From Azotimanducus sp965220185 (GTDB lineage Bacteria; Pseudomonadota; Gammaproteobacteria; Pseudomonadales; Azotimanducaceae): a stretch of 64,000 nucleotides of DNA. Every line of letters starts with the position of its first letter. The stretch's first letter is position 1. The notes beneath the pieces are model-generated. The model saw only the letters and a list, made by a program, of their open reading frames with translations, did not search any database and had not been told where the DNA came from. Position numbers and translations under genes: made by a program. Shown in pieces: positions 50,773-58,761 of this stretch. The stretch is from contig OZ244807.1 of the NCBI GenBank assembly GCA_965220185.1, positions 1,798,001-1,862,000 of the forward strand. The letters are read 5' to 3'.

Positions 50773-51035
50773 GCGTTCGTTTTCACGCTCCATCGTGCCA
50801 CACTGAATAGCACACAAACCATAGGCAAGGGTTGGGAGCCAGCACCCACTTGCACTTGATGATCGGCAAGCATTATCGGAACGAAACAAGGCCAGGAAGC
50901 AAACAAGGTGCGAGGGAGTGAGCGCAGAGGCGCTATGGCAAAGATCGGGAGATTATCGTGTGCGAATGTTTGGAAGGCAAAATGCCAGCCACCGCTCGGT
51001 TGAACGACACTCCGCAAACAGGCAGCGACCTGATA

Positions 51036-51215
51036 TTAGGTGAAAAATACCAGTGCCGTGAATCCGACTGCCAGCATGGCCGCAATCGAGAGCAGCAAGC
51101 GAGTTTCGCGCTTGACTGCCTCGGCATCACGCTTGGCGGATTCTTCAGCGAGACGCGCTATGTCAGTCTTGTATTCAGCTTGCATTGCCTTGGCTTCTGC
51201 CTGCGCGGTGTTCAT
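51036..51215 (-). CDS. Small coiled-coil membrane protein (possible DUF1640-like tail)
   Basis: This 59-codon frame starts ATG and encodes a charged amphipathic helix (EAKAMQAEYKTDIARLAEES, then KRDAEAVKRE) followed by a C-terminal membrane helix (LLLSIAAMLAVGFTALVFF). The design is that of a short tail-anchored coiled-coil protein, and the helix-plus-TM order resembles the C terminus of DUF1640 proteins elsewhere in the window, though sequence identity is low. A stop codon lies shortly upstream of the ATG and the ribosome-binding site is weak. It may be a small gene or a remnant. It lies between tRNA-Ser and the large inverted repeat. Confidence 0.4.
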   Translation of the reverse strand: MNTAQAEAKAMQAEYKTDIARLAEESAKRDAEAVKRETRLLLSIAAMLAVGFTALVFFT

Positions 51216-51288
51216 GCGTTCTGCTATTCGAGTCCCTGTACTCTACTTAGCGGAACTGGCAGTGATTTCTATGAGCCTGCGCCGCAGA

Positions 51289-51385
51289 CGCCTAGGGAAG
51301 CTCTTGTCTGATTGAATTATGCTGTGGGCGCCCCTGATGGGGTCGCCCACAGCATAATTCAATCAGACAAGAGCTTCCCTAGGCG
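51289..51385. repeat. 42-bp perfect inverted repeat, long hairpin
   Basis: Bases 51289-51330 are exactly complementary to 51344-51385, and the 13-base spacer contains CCCC/GGGG that can add four more pairs with a single bulge. The right arm covers the last 27 bp of the AAA+ ATPase gene (DRLGKLLSD and stop), so the left arm is an inverted copy of that 3' end. There is no T tract, so it is not an ordinary intrinsic terminator. Confidence 0.95.
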
Positions 51386-52777
51386 GTCGAGCATATTGTG
51401 CATATCACTTTCAAGATGTGAGAGCACATCGATATCTTGAGGATGTTGAGATGCATGGAGTCTTGCCTCTGCAAAATCAAAGAACGAAGGGAGACCCAAT
51501 GACCATGGGCCGTCTTCATTTCCGCTGATTGACCACAGTAAACCAAGATGTTTGAGGTGGTGTTCGGCGTATTCAAATGACGGCACGGATTTGTACGGAG
51601 ACAATGGATGGTCAAGGCCAGAACGAATCGCGCTCGCAACGAGCCTGTCATCAATCTGTTTCCCATGACTTTCTGCACTTCGCCAAAGACATCCAAGTTG
51701 CCGTGCGCAACTTGTCAGGTTGCGTCCTTGTAAATCCGTCCACATCTCTTTGTATCTATCCTGAATGCGTTGTTCGAACGACTGATCAATTTCCCCTCCA
51801 ATTGAAAAGTCAGCCACATCTTGATGTTGCTGAGCGGCCTGTAGTGCAGCTTGACCAAGTGCCTGTAAAAAGTACGGGCTACCTTTACACCGAGGAAGCA
51901 TCGCTTCTAAATCACTGTTTTCTTTGATCGAGACACCGGCCGCGGCAAGTGTTTCGACCATCGCGTTTCGACATGTATCAATAGGCAAATCATTGGGAAG
52001 TGGTGCAAAACGTTCTTTTTGTAAACGGTCACGAAACCATGTGCTTTCAGATTTATCGTCTCTGAGCACATCAAATGTATCCGGTGTTCCTGCGAGCACA
52101 AACCCGATGGGATGTGTCTCTCCAAGCGTTTGCATAGCGTTCATCATTTCCCCAAGCACCGAAGGCTCAGCAGTATGTGCTTCGTCAATGAGTAAGAGCA
52201 CCGGTTTTTGTTGATGGCGCAACACTGACATTAACGCCGAGTGAACACCTTCTACCGAACGAGCTTTAGAGGTCGAACTTATCTGTGATTCGATGCCAGC
52301 CTTGCCTTCTATCACGAGTGCTTTCCCCGCTACAGCATTGTGCGATTTACGAGATTTTGTGTCTTCAAGAATTGGTGTCATATAGGGGGCGGCGCAACTC
52401 GTGAACCGGTCAGTTGATTTCAAAGCTGTATTTCCATCTGCCCGAATGACACAATATCCCCCATGTTCTTGTGCCCCCCTTTCAAGTGCTGCAATTAGAG
52501 CGGTTTTGCCTGTTCCTCGCGGGCCGTGCAACAAGACACCATGTATGGAACGTTTTGCGGAGGGTGTAGATACTTGTTTGACTAGCGCCGAAAGTTGATT
52601 GAGTTGTTGTTCACGACCCACAAGTAATGTTGGCACAGCGCCCGAACCAGCAGGAAAGACTTGATCGAACTCACCAGCAAGATAATGATTGCGTATTTTC
52701 TTTCGCTGATCCTTTGTGAGGATTTCAGTGGCGATGCCAGCAAAAATCTCGTGTGCAGATCCTTGAGAAATACTCAT
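51359..52777 (-). CDS. AAA+ ATPase (ORC/AAA_16-like)
   Basis: The ATG at 52777 gives 472 residues. An N-terminal 60-residue segment precedes the P-loop domain: VGREQQLNQLSAL, Walker A HGPRGTGKTAL (about residues 89-99), Walker B LLLIDEAHTAEP (about 190-201), a sensor-like GFVLAGTPDTF (about 220) and a helical lid. A winged-helix-like C-terminal region follows. This architecture is shared by archaeal-type ATPases, transposition ATPases and several defence or toxin systems; no partner gene is visible because an IS3 remnant begins 60 bp upstream. Its 3' end lies within the long inverted repeat. Role unknown. Confidence 0.75.
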   Translation of the reverse strand: MSISQGSAHEIFAGIATEILTKDQRKKIRNHYLAGEFDQVFPAGSGAVPTLLVGREQQLNQLSALVKQVSTPSAKRSIHGVLLHGPRGTGKTALIAALERGAQEHGGYCVIRADGNTALKSTDRFTSCAAPYMTPILEDTKSRKSHNAVAGKALVIEGKAGIESQISSTSKARSVEGVHSALMSVLRHQQKPVLLLIDEAHTAEPSVLGEMMNAMQTLGETHPIGFVLAGTPDTFDVLRDDKSESTWFRDRLQKERFAPLPNDLPIDTCRNAMVETLAAAGVSIKENSDLEAMLPRCKGSPYFLQALGQAALQAAQQHQDVADFSIGGEIDQSFEQRIQDRYKEMWTDLQGRNLTSCARQLGCLWRSAESHGKQIDDRLVASAIRSGLDHPLSPYKSVPSFEYAEHHLKHLGLLWSISGNEDGPWSLGLPSFFDFAEARLHASQHPQDIDVLSHLESDMHNMLDRLGKLLSD

Positions 52778-52906
52778 GTGGCCACGATAAAACCTCAGTT
52801 GTACAAAAGTATAAAGCAACCCTCTGCCCGTGGGCGCTGTGAGATGCTCCCCAATTTTCGGACAGGTTGCCAAGGTGTGCTCCGAGCTTAAGAAGGAGAC
52901 ACAGGA

Positions 52907-53191
52907 ATGGGTCAAAAAAGGAGAAGGTTCACGGCGGGTTTCAAGGCGCGCGTCGCGCTTGAGGCGCTGAAGGAGGTCGACACGGTCCGGGGGATCGCGC
53001 AGCGCAACGGGCCGCATCCGAACCAGGCGGGCGCATGGAAGCGGCAGGCGTCGGATGGGGCCGCGGGGGCGTTCGAGAGCGGTTCGGGGAAGCGCGGGGA
53101 TGACCACGAGGCGACGGTGCGGGAGCTGCACGCGAAGATCAGGGAGTTGACGATGGAGCGGGATTTTTTTCTACGGGGTTTGGGGAGATGA
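52907..53191 (+). CDS. IS3-family transposase OrfA
   Basis: The 94-residue protein has the HTH region of IS3 OrfA (RRRFTAGFKARVALEALKEV, then VRGIAQRNGPHPNQAGAWKR) and a short C-terminal leucine-rich segment (ELHAKIRELTMERDF). In IS3 elements OrfA binds the ends and is fused to OrfB by -1 frameshifting. The motif context near 53165 (run of T, GGATTTTTTTCTACG) sits where such a slippery region is expected. OrfB is truncated, so this copy cannot move itself. Confidence 0.88.
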   Translation: MGQKRRRFTAGFKARVALEALKEVDTVRGIAQRNGPHPNQAGAWKRQASDGAAGAFESGSGKRGDDHEATVRELHAKIRELTMERDFFLRGLGR

Positions 53192-53555
53192 GCCGGTCGG
53201 AGCGGATGGCGGCGGTGGGCGCGACGGAGGGGCTGAGCATTGTGAGGCAGTGCGCGCTGGCGGGCGTGAGCCGGTCGTCCGTCTACTACAGGCCGGCGGG
53301 CGAGAGCGAGGCGAACCTGGCGCTGACGGGGCGGATGGACGAGCTGCACACGGCGCATCCGTTCCACGGCGTGCGGCAGATGCGCGCGCACCTGCGCCTG
53401 GAGTCGGCGGAGGTGAACGCGAAGCGGGTGCGGAGGCTGATGCGGCTGATGGGGATTCGCGCCGTGCGGCCGCCGCCGAGGACGAGCGCGCCGGCGCCCG
53501 GCCACCGCGCATGCCCGTGCCTGCTGCGGGGCCTGGAGGTCGTGGAGGCGGATTC
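53188..53555 (+). pseudogene. Truncated IS3 transposase OrfB
   Basis: The frame encodes the OrfB start (GLSIVRQCALAGVSRSSVYY), the HTH_21-like segment HPFHGVRQMRAHLR and RLMRLMGIRAV, then the linker LLRGLEVVEAD just before the DDE domain should begin. After about 53555 the frame runs into the opposite transposase and stops at 53644-53646. All three catalytic acidic residues are missing. Confidence 0.88.
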
Positions 53556-54323
53556 GGGCATCGGCTGGCGCCTGCGGTCGTCCGTCAGGCTGATCGAGCA
53601 GTCCCATCCCCGCTCCCGGCAAAACGCCACCAGCTTCCCCCGGTAGTGCGCGTTGTCCGCCCGCAGCCACACCGGCGCCCCTTCCGGCAGCAGCGGCGCC
53701 ACGTCATGCTCCAGCTGCCCGCGCCAGCCGCCCGCCACGTCCACCCCGCCCCGCCGCAGGCGGCCGCCCGCCCACAGCCCGCCGACGAACACCCCGTGCA
53801 GCCAGTGCCCGCGGCGGCCGTCGCACAGCTTCCCAGCCCCCTCGAACAGCGCCCCGTCCATCTCGATGCCCGTCCCGTCCACGAACACCGGCACGTACCC
53901 CTTCTCCGACACCTCGTGCGACACCACCTCCGGCGCCACCCGCGAAGCCAGCTTCCGCGCCACCCCCAGCAGCGCGCGCGCCTCCGCCTTCCCAAGGCGC
54001 GACAGCCACTCCCCGGCGCGCCGCCCGGACGGCGCCCTCCGCAGCCCCAGCAGCCGCCTCCCCACCGCATCCGCCCTCAGCGCGTCCAAATCCGACAGCG
54101 AACCGTTCCCCGCACACAGCGACGCCACCAGGCTCCACAGCACCTCACCGTCCGACGCCCCGCGCGCCCGCGCCTTCACACGCACGCATCCCGACAGCTG
54201 CCTCAGCAGCCCAAGCTTCTTCGCCAGCCTCGCCAGCACCGACCAGCCCCCGCACCCCGTCAGCATCGCGTCCGTGAACTCCGTCTCCACCTTCGCCGGG
54301 TTTGGCTCTATAATCCGTTTCAT
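53556..54323 (-). pseudogene. Truncated IS1380-like transposase
   Basis: Starting at the ATG at 54321-54323 (MKRIIEPNPAKVETEFTD), this frame encodes an IS1380-type DDE transposase: SDGEVLWSLVASLCAGNGSLSDLDALR, a YVPVFVDGTGIEMDG strand with the first acidic residue, and APVWLRADNAHYRGKL with the second. After RGWDCSISL it enters the reversed IS3 sequence near 53556 and loses the catalytic C-terminal third. The remaining frame is open to 53286 but only by reading IS3 backwards. The precise junction is uncertain by about 15 bp. Confidence 0.8.
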
Positions 54324-54461
54324 GGGGCGCACCTGCCGGGTGACTGAAAACATGCCGGCATTCTGCCAAACCATGCCTGTCAGCGTGCGCCTTCTTCCAC
54401 TTTCCCCTTTTTCGTTATCAGGGAATTATATTGGGAGGGAGGGAGTTATATTGGGATTTAT

Positions 54462-54595
54462 AAAGGAATTTATATACATGACGCCACCAAGTGGTGTCTT
54501 GCTACTTCTTGACGCTTCCGCAGCCGACCGATGAACGTATTCCATGTGATCATTTTACTTGATTTTGTCCGGCATCATGTATATAAGTCCCTTTT
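54462..54595. mobile_element. Small element with inverted ends and an omega-RNA-like core
   Basis: Ends AAAGGAATTTATATACATG (54462) and CATGTATATAAGTCCCTTTT (to 54595) are imperfect inverted repeats. Bases 54500-54533 (TGCTACTTCTTGACGCTTC, five variable bases, CCGACCGATG) match 56299-56332 next to tnpB. A small hairpin (CCACCAAGTGG, 54484-54494) occupies the place of a hairpin in the tnpB element. The surrounding 54375-54708 interval holds no gene; it also has two copies of a GGGA(A/G)TTATATTGGGA repeat at 54421-54457. Confidence 0.6.
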
Positions 54596-54708
54596 CTTTC
54601 GTTCAGTCACGCTCATACGTCCTCGTGCGTATCTGCGAGCAACATGCCCCGCCTGCCAATCAAGCTCAAAGCAACAGGAACCTCTATGGCCTGTTCACTG
54701 ATCAATCT

Positions 54709-56058
54709 TCATAGGGCAGCAATCAGTGTCAGCCCCATCCCCGCGATGGCTGCCGCGATCAGCGCGTATGGGATTTGCGTGAGTGCGTGTTCCATGACAC
54801 CGCAGCCACTGCCTTGCGCCGAGAGCACCGTCGCGTCCGAATAGAAGCAGGCATGGCTGCCAAACGCGCTTGCCGACAGGAGCGCGCCAATCGCGAGCGG
54901 TGCGCTGACGCCGACATTGGCCGCGAGTGGCAGGACGATAGGAATGGCGATGACGAACACGCCCCAACTCGAGCCGGTGGCGAATGAAATGAGCGCCATG
55001 GTGACGAAAACGAGCACCGGCAACAGCACCGGTGTCATGTATGGCGTCACGTTTTCGATGACATAAGGCGCGAGTCCGAGCAGATCATTGACCTCCTTGA
55101 ACATAAACGCGACAACGACAATGGTGAGCGCTGGCACCATCATCTTGATGCCATCAAGCACCGCATCGAACATGTCTGCCCACGCCATCAACCGCTGCAC
55201 GCCGTAGAGCACAACAGTCACCGCCACGGCGAGAATAACACCGATTTGTACGTCGAGATCGAACCACGCGCTGAATCCGAGCAGCGCGATGATCGGTACT
55301 AGGAAGTGATACATCGAGACGCGCGCGCCGTCTTCGGGCAGTTCGGATGTGTCCGCCCGGTTTTCAGGGACGCGCGTCTCAGCAGCCATTTTTGCTTCGA
55401 CGCGCTTCATCATTCCGAGGTCGGGCACCAACCCTGTGGCGACAAGCGGCACCATCAACGCCGCGATCCACGGATACAGCATGTAGGGAATAGCACTGAT
55501 ATAGACCGATAGCCCCTCGCCTGCCGCTGCCACATCTGAAGCTTCGAGCACGCCCGCAAAGAACACCGCCCATGTAGAGATTGGCATCAACAGGCAAATT
55601 GGCGCGGCGGTCGAGTCCACGACATACGCGAGCTTCTCCCTCGACACCCCGAACTTGTCCGTGACCTTGCGCATGGCCGACCCCACAGCCAAGGCATTGA
55701 GGTAATCGTCAATGAAGATCAGCAATCCTAGCGCCCATGTGTACAAAAGCGCACTCTTGCCATCTTTTGCGCGCGCCGCGAGCACATGGCTAAAGGCGTT
55801 GGTCGCGCCGACCTTTCGCAAGAGCGCGATGAGGCTGCCCATGAGTCCGCAGACAATGATGACCCACGCGACGGTTTCATCCATCATCACATCGAGCAGG
55901 ATGGACGAGAAGTTGGCTGGCGCAGACCAGGGTTCAAGGAGCAGCAGGCCGGCGAGCACGCCAGCCAAGAGGGATTCAATGGGACGGCGCGTGAGCAGCG
56001 CCGTGATCACAGCGACCGCCGCAGGGAGAAGTGATATCCAATTGGGTTCGGTTGTCAA
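54709..56058 (-). CDS. NhaC-type Na+/H+ antiporter
   Basis: The 449-residue integral membrane protein has about ten to twelve helices and belongs to the NhaC family: an N-terminal helix pair, the FIDDYLNALAVGSAMRKVTDKF segment (about residues 118-139) with conserved acidic residues in the membrane, and SFATGSSWGVFVIAIP and GSHACFYSDATVLSA late in the protein. It should exchange sodium (or a small organic cation) for protons. The start is a TTG at 56056-56058; it overlaps the end of the HipA-like remnant (TTGA), and no strong ribosome-binding site is visible, so expression may depend on upstream translation or be weak. Confidence 0.87.
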   Translation of the reverse strand: MTTEPNWISLLPAAVAVITALLTRRPIESLLAGVLAGLLLLEPWSAPANFSSILLDVMMDETVAWVIIVCGLMGSLIALLRKVGATNAFSHVLAARAKDGKSALLYTWALGLLIFIDDYLNALAVGSAMRKVTDKFGVSREKLAYVVDSTAAPICLLMPISTWAVFFAGVLEASDVAAAGEGLSVYISAIPYMLYPWIAALMVPLVATGLVPDLGMMKRVEAKMAAETRVPENRADTSELPEDGARVSMYHFLVPIIALLGFSAWFDLDVQIGVILAVAVTVVLYGVQRLMAWADMFDAVLDGIKMMVPALTIVVVAFMFKEVNDLLGLAPYVIENVTPYMTPVLLPVLVFVTMALISFATGSSWGVFVIAIPIVLPLAANVGVSAPLAIGALLSASAFGSHACFYSDATVLSAQGSGCGVMEHALTQIPYALIAAAIAGMGLTLIAAL

Positions 56059-56243
56059 AGTTCTAAAACTAACACTGGTAGCATTGTCCCCTGCCGATAG
56101 CGATCTTGAGCGTGCGCGGACTTGCTGCGTCGTCCGATCTCATTTAGGAACAGCCTTGCACGCGTCACGACGTGTCTCTGCACGGCTTCGCATCGTTTAT
56201 TGACTGCGCCTTGCTCTATGTTTTCGTGAGCGATTTGTGCGTC

Positions 56244-56250
56244 AATCCTA
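56244..56250. repeat. 7-bp direct repeat flanking the TnpB element (left)
   Basis: AATCCTA lies immediately outside the GGGG terminus and recurs at 57600-57606 outside the CCCC terminus. Because the terminal bases could extend the match to CAATCCTAG, the exact target size is 7 to 9 bp. Confidence 0.7.
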
Positions 56251-56365
56251 GGGGAATTATAAACAAAGGTTGACAGGTCAGAGCGACCTGCTTCCTTCTG
56301 CTACTTCTTGACGCTTCACAGGCCGACCGATGTCGCCACCTCCACGTCCAGTCGCCCCAATCCCT
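56251..56365 (-). ncRNA. Predicted omega-RNA (reRNA) region downstream of tnpB
   Basis: TnpB nucleases use a guide RNA derived from the element end 3' of the gene. Here, read on the minus strand, the 115 bases after the tnpB stop contain CATCGGTCGG, GAAGCGTCAAGAAGTAGCA and a hairpin CAGGTC-GCTCT-GACCTG, then the terminal repeat. The first two blocks recur at 54500-54533. In known systems the guide would be the bases just beyond the element end, here in the HipA-like remnant. No transcription evidence is available. Confidence 0.55.
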
Positions 56366-57535
56366 TCAGGCCAATATATTCAACGCAGCATTGATGTCTG
56401 CATTGTCGGCATGCCCACACGCCAAGCACTTGAACTTCGCTTGGGCGGGTCTGTTTGCGGCATCTATAAATCCGCATCGGGCGCACGTCTGAGACGTGTG
56501 CTTCGGGTTCACTTCAATCAACCGTGCCGACTTGTAGCCGAGCTTGTATTTCAAGGCACCCCATCCGGTGTTGAGGATGGCTTTGTTCAGCCCGGCGTAT
56601 CGCCTGACGTGCCTGCCGTGATGCACAGCATCGCCTTTTGCCGAAGCTGTCATGCCTTTGGTGTTGAGCTTCTCGACAACCACCGTGCCCGCCTTCGCAG
56701 CGATACGCTTTGACGCATGATGCTTCCAGTTGTCTCGAAAGCAACGGATGTTCCGGCACACTTTTGATAGACGTTGCTTTGTCACTTCTCTTCGCTTTGA
56801 TTTGATCACTTGTCGTTCCATGCGCCGCTGATACCGACGCTTCCGACATTCAAGTCGTTCAAGACGCGCATCGTCGAGACGGATGATCTCGCCGTCGCTT
56901 GTCGCGACTTGCCCAACATTCATGTCAACACCGACAGCGTGACCATCGTCGATACGTTCAACTTCGCACGCAGGGACTCGATACCGCACCGTCGCGTACC
57001 ATCGTCCGCATTCACGTTTGATGGTCACGGCCCGTGCTTCATAATGACGATGCGGGTCGTTCCCACGTCGGGCGAGACGGAACCAGCCAAGTTTCTGCAA
57101 TCGGATGCTGTTTCCTGACAGTTGGAAGTGTCTCGGTTCAGGGAACGTGACTGTCCGTGTCCGATGCTTCGACTTGTAGTTGGGATGCCCGCCCTGTTTC
57201 TGAAAGAACTTCGCCCACGCATCCGCCTGATGCTTGAGGGTCTGTCGAACGGCTGCGAACGGGAGATCGCGAAGCCAGCCGACGTCTTTCCGCATGGCCG
57301 TAAACCGCTTCCCCAACGTGAAGAAGGTCGGATGAATCCTGACGGATTCGGGCATCACAACGGGTTCGCCCCGAAGCATCTTCATGCGCCGGTCACGTTC
57401 ATACGCATTGTCAACATCGGAGAGGACACTGTTCCATACCCAGACGCATGCCCCTGTCACCTGCATCAGCTTTTGATGCTTCGCGCGGGTGCGGGGCAGC
57501 AGGCGATATCGGGTTGTGCGATGGGCATATTCCAT
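56366..57535 (-). CDS. tnpB: TnpB RNA-guided endonuclease
   Basis: The 389-residue protein is a TnpB, the ancestor-like relative of Cas12 that cuts DNA with an RNA guide. The RuvC-like catalytic residues appear intact: Asp204 in AVGVDMN, Glu288 in VVVEKLNTKGM and Asp380 in NADINAALN. The zinc finger (CARCG at 351-355 and CLACG at 370-374) and the N-terminal helix-turn-helix region (LPRTRAKHQKLMQ) are present. Length is normal. No tnpA is nearby. It sits inside the element flanked by inverted repeats, reading away from the HipA remnant's 5' part. An omega-RNA candidate follows it. Confidence 0.92.
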   Translation of the reverse strand: MEYAHRTTRYRLLPRTRAKHQKLMQVTGACVWVWNSVLSDVDNAYERDRRMKMLRGEPVVMPESVRIHPTFFTLGKRFTAMRKDVGWLRDLPFAAVRQTLKHQADAWAKFFQKQGGHPNYKSKHRTRTVTFPEPRHFQLSGNSIRLQKLGWFRLARRGNDPHRHYEARAVTIKRECGRWYATVRYRVPACEVERIDDGHAVGVDMNVGQVATSDGEIIRLDDARLERLECRKRRYQRRMERQVIKSKRREVTKQRLSKVCRNIRCFRDNWKHHASKRIAAKAGTVVVEKLNTKGMTASAKGDAVHHGRHVRRYAGLNKAILNTGWGALKYKLGYKSARLIEVNPKHTSQTCARCGFIDAANRPAQAKFKCLACGHADNADINAALNILA

Positions 57536-57599
57536 ATCTGTGTTCTATTCAATCTGGGGCGACCGGTAAAGTGTTTGTCAACCTTTGCTTATAAGCCCC

Positions 57600-57606
57600 A
57601 ATCCTA
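57600..57606. repeat. 7-bp direct repeat flanking the TnpB element (right)
   Basis: AATCCTA follows the CCCC terminus and matches 56244-56250 exactly. Collapsing the two copies joins the two parts of the HipA-like frame. Confidence 0.7.
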
Positions 57607-58442
57607 GCTTGCGCGAAGGCGTCGGGCAATGCTTGTGCCACTTCAGAGACGGCAAGTAGTGTCTGCGTCTCGTCAATGGCACAGGATTTGGCATGCGTCA
57701 CCCACTGGGGCATGCCAATTTTGGTGGTGTCTGCTTGGTGTGCAATCGGGAATTCCAATCGACTGCTGAGATTGGTGCCCGCCGCACTTGACACGTCATA
57801 GGCGGGTGCGATGCGGACTTGCTTGGGGCCGTCTTCAGGATGCGAGATAAGAAGCCCCAAGTTGCCACGATGCAGGTCTGAGTGGGCGAGCATCCAGGTC
57901 GCAGCCAAAAAGCGCGTAAGCCTGTCGTGTTCGGTCTCCGGCAGTAAGCGATACGCGAACGGCCATTCGTCGCGGGGCTTAAGCGTTTCACGAAACTTGG
58001 CCAGCCCCATGCCCGCCGCTTGGCGGTGGTCCTCTTGGTGAACAGCGACCACCCTGCCCTTCTTGACAGCCCGGTCAGATCGTTCGCTCAAGACGCACTG
58101 GATAACGCCGAACACACGAGACAACGTGCATGATGCCGACAACCACGCGATATGGGGCGATTGTTCAGCGACGGTTGTCTGTTGCCGAGGGCCAGCGTTC
58201 AGGCGCAGCACCGGCTGCCCGTGTAATCGAACAGTGATGTACACGACTACCCCAAGACAGCAAATGAGCGAGCATGATTATACAGTCGATAACGCGAACT
58301 TCAGTCAAACAGAACTTGGCAGATGCACGCAGGGCCTGTGAAACGTCAAGTGCGGGTGAGATGTATACGAATTTGAGGTGAAATCAACGAAGAGAGCGGC
58401 ATGCTTATCGGATCTGTTGTTGAGCGTCCGAGGTCGGGTGGT

Positions 58443-58533
58443 TGGCGGAGAGGGAGGGATTCGAACCCTCGATAGGTGATTAACCCATACTCCCTTAGCA
58501 GGGGAGCGCCTTCAGCCGCTCGGCCACCTCTCC
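58443..58533 (-). tRNA. tRNA-Ser (anticodon GCU)
   Basis: The 91-base class II tRNA has the acceptor stem GGAGAGG pairing with CCTCTCC, discriminator G and encoded CCA. The anticodon arm CTCCC-CTGCTAA-GGGAG presents GCU for AGU/AGC codons. A long variable arm and T-arm GAGGG-TTCGAAT-CCCTC are present. It follows csrA, matching the csrA-serV arrangement of other Gammaproteobacteria. Confidence 0.97.
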
Positions 58534-58761
58534 GGATAACCGCACGAGAACACGAATGATACTTGAATCTCAAATTCGCTGGCGGCACATGATGGCCCGC
58601 TGACTCCACGAACGCGGGCTCAGGCTTGCGTAATAGGCGGCCAAGTCTTTGATATCCTGGTCGTGAGATTTTGCACGAACGGCTGCATGGTGACTTCTTC
58701 CCGCTCGCCGTCGCGAAAATGGCGAATCTGCTTCGCAAGGTACTGCGCATGCGATTCGGCT

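Larger units (their letters stand above)
52840..53555 (+). mobile_element. IS3-family element, 5' part only
   Basis: The likely left end is TGAGATGCTCCCCAATTTTC (52840-52859), TG-starting as expected for IS3 ends. It is followed by orfA and the first third of orfB, then stops abruptly near 53555, where sequence from an oppositely oriented IS1380-like transposase begins. No right end is seen. Its GC is higher than neighbouring chromosomal genes. Confidence 0.8.
56251..57599 (-). mobile_element. TnpB element with terminal inverted repeats
   Basis: The 1,349-bp element is bounded by inverted repeats: the left begins GGGGAATTATAAACAAAGGT and continues TGACA to 56275; the right, read inward, is GGGGCTTATAAGCAAAGGTT and GACA (57576-57599). 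These match over about 24 bp with a few differences. It carries only tnpB and no tnpA. The 7-bp direct repeats outside and the in-frame effect on the HipA-like gene point to a simple insertion. IS200/IS605 elements usually have subterminal hairpins and no target duplication, so these ends are atypical. Confidence 0.7.
56055..58244 (-). pseudogene. HipA-like kinase remnant interrupted by a TnpB element
   Basis: Reading from 58244, the frame begins MYITVRLHGQPVLRL, like a HipA N terminus, then runs into VLSERSDRAV and VHQEDHRQAAGMGLAKF, HipA kinase segments, then AHSDLHRGNLGLLI, the catalytic loop, and APAYDVSSAAG. An internal deletion seems to have removed most of the N lobe. At 57600 the frame enters the TnpB element. 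Deleting the element plus one 7-bp repeat (56251-57606, 1,356 bp) restores the frame, which continues as ARIDAQIAHENIEQGAVNK and onward to a TGA at 56055-56057, overlapping the nhaC TTG. No hipB antitoxin gene is seen. Intact function is unlikely. Confidence 0.7.

Noticed and set aside
50773..51035. Possible small structured RNA between tRNA-Ser and the small membrane ORF
   Set aside because: A GGCCAGGAAGC segment recalls SRP RNA but the flanking stem pairs and conserved loops are absent. I see no gene in this stretch.
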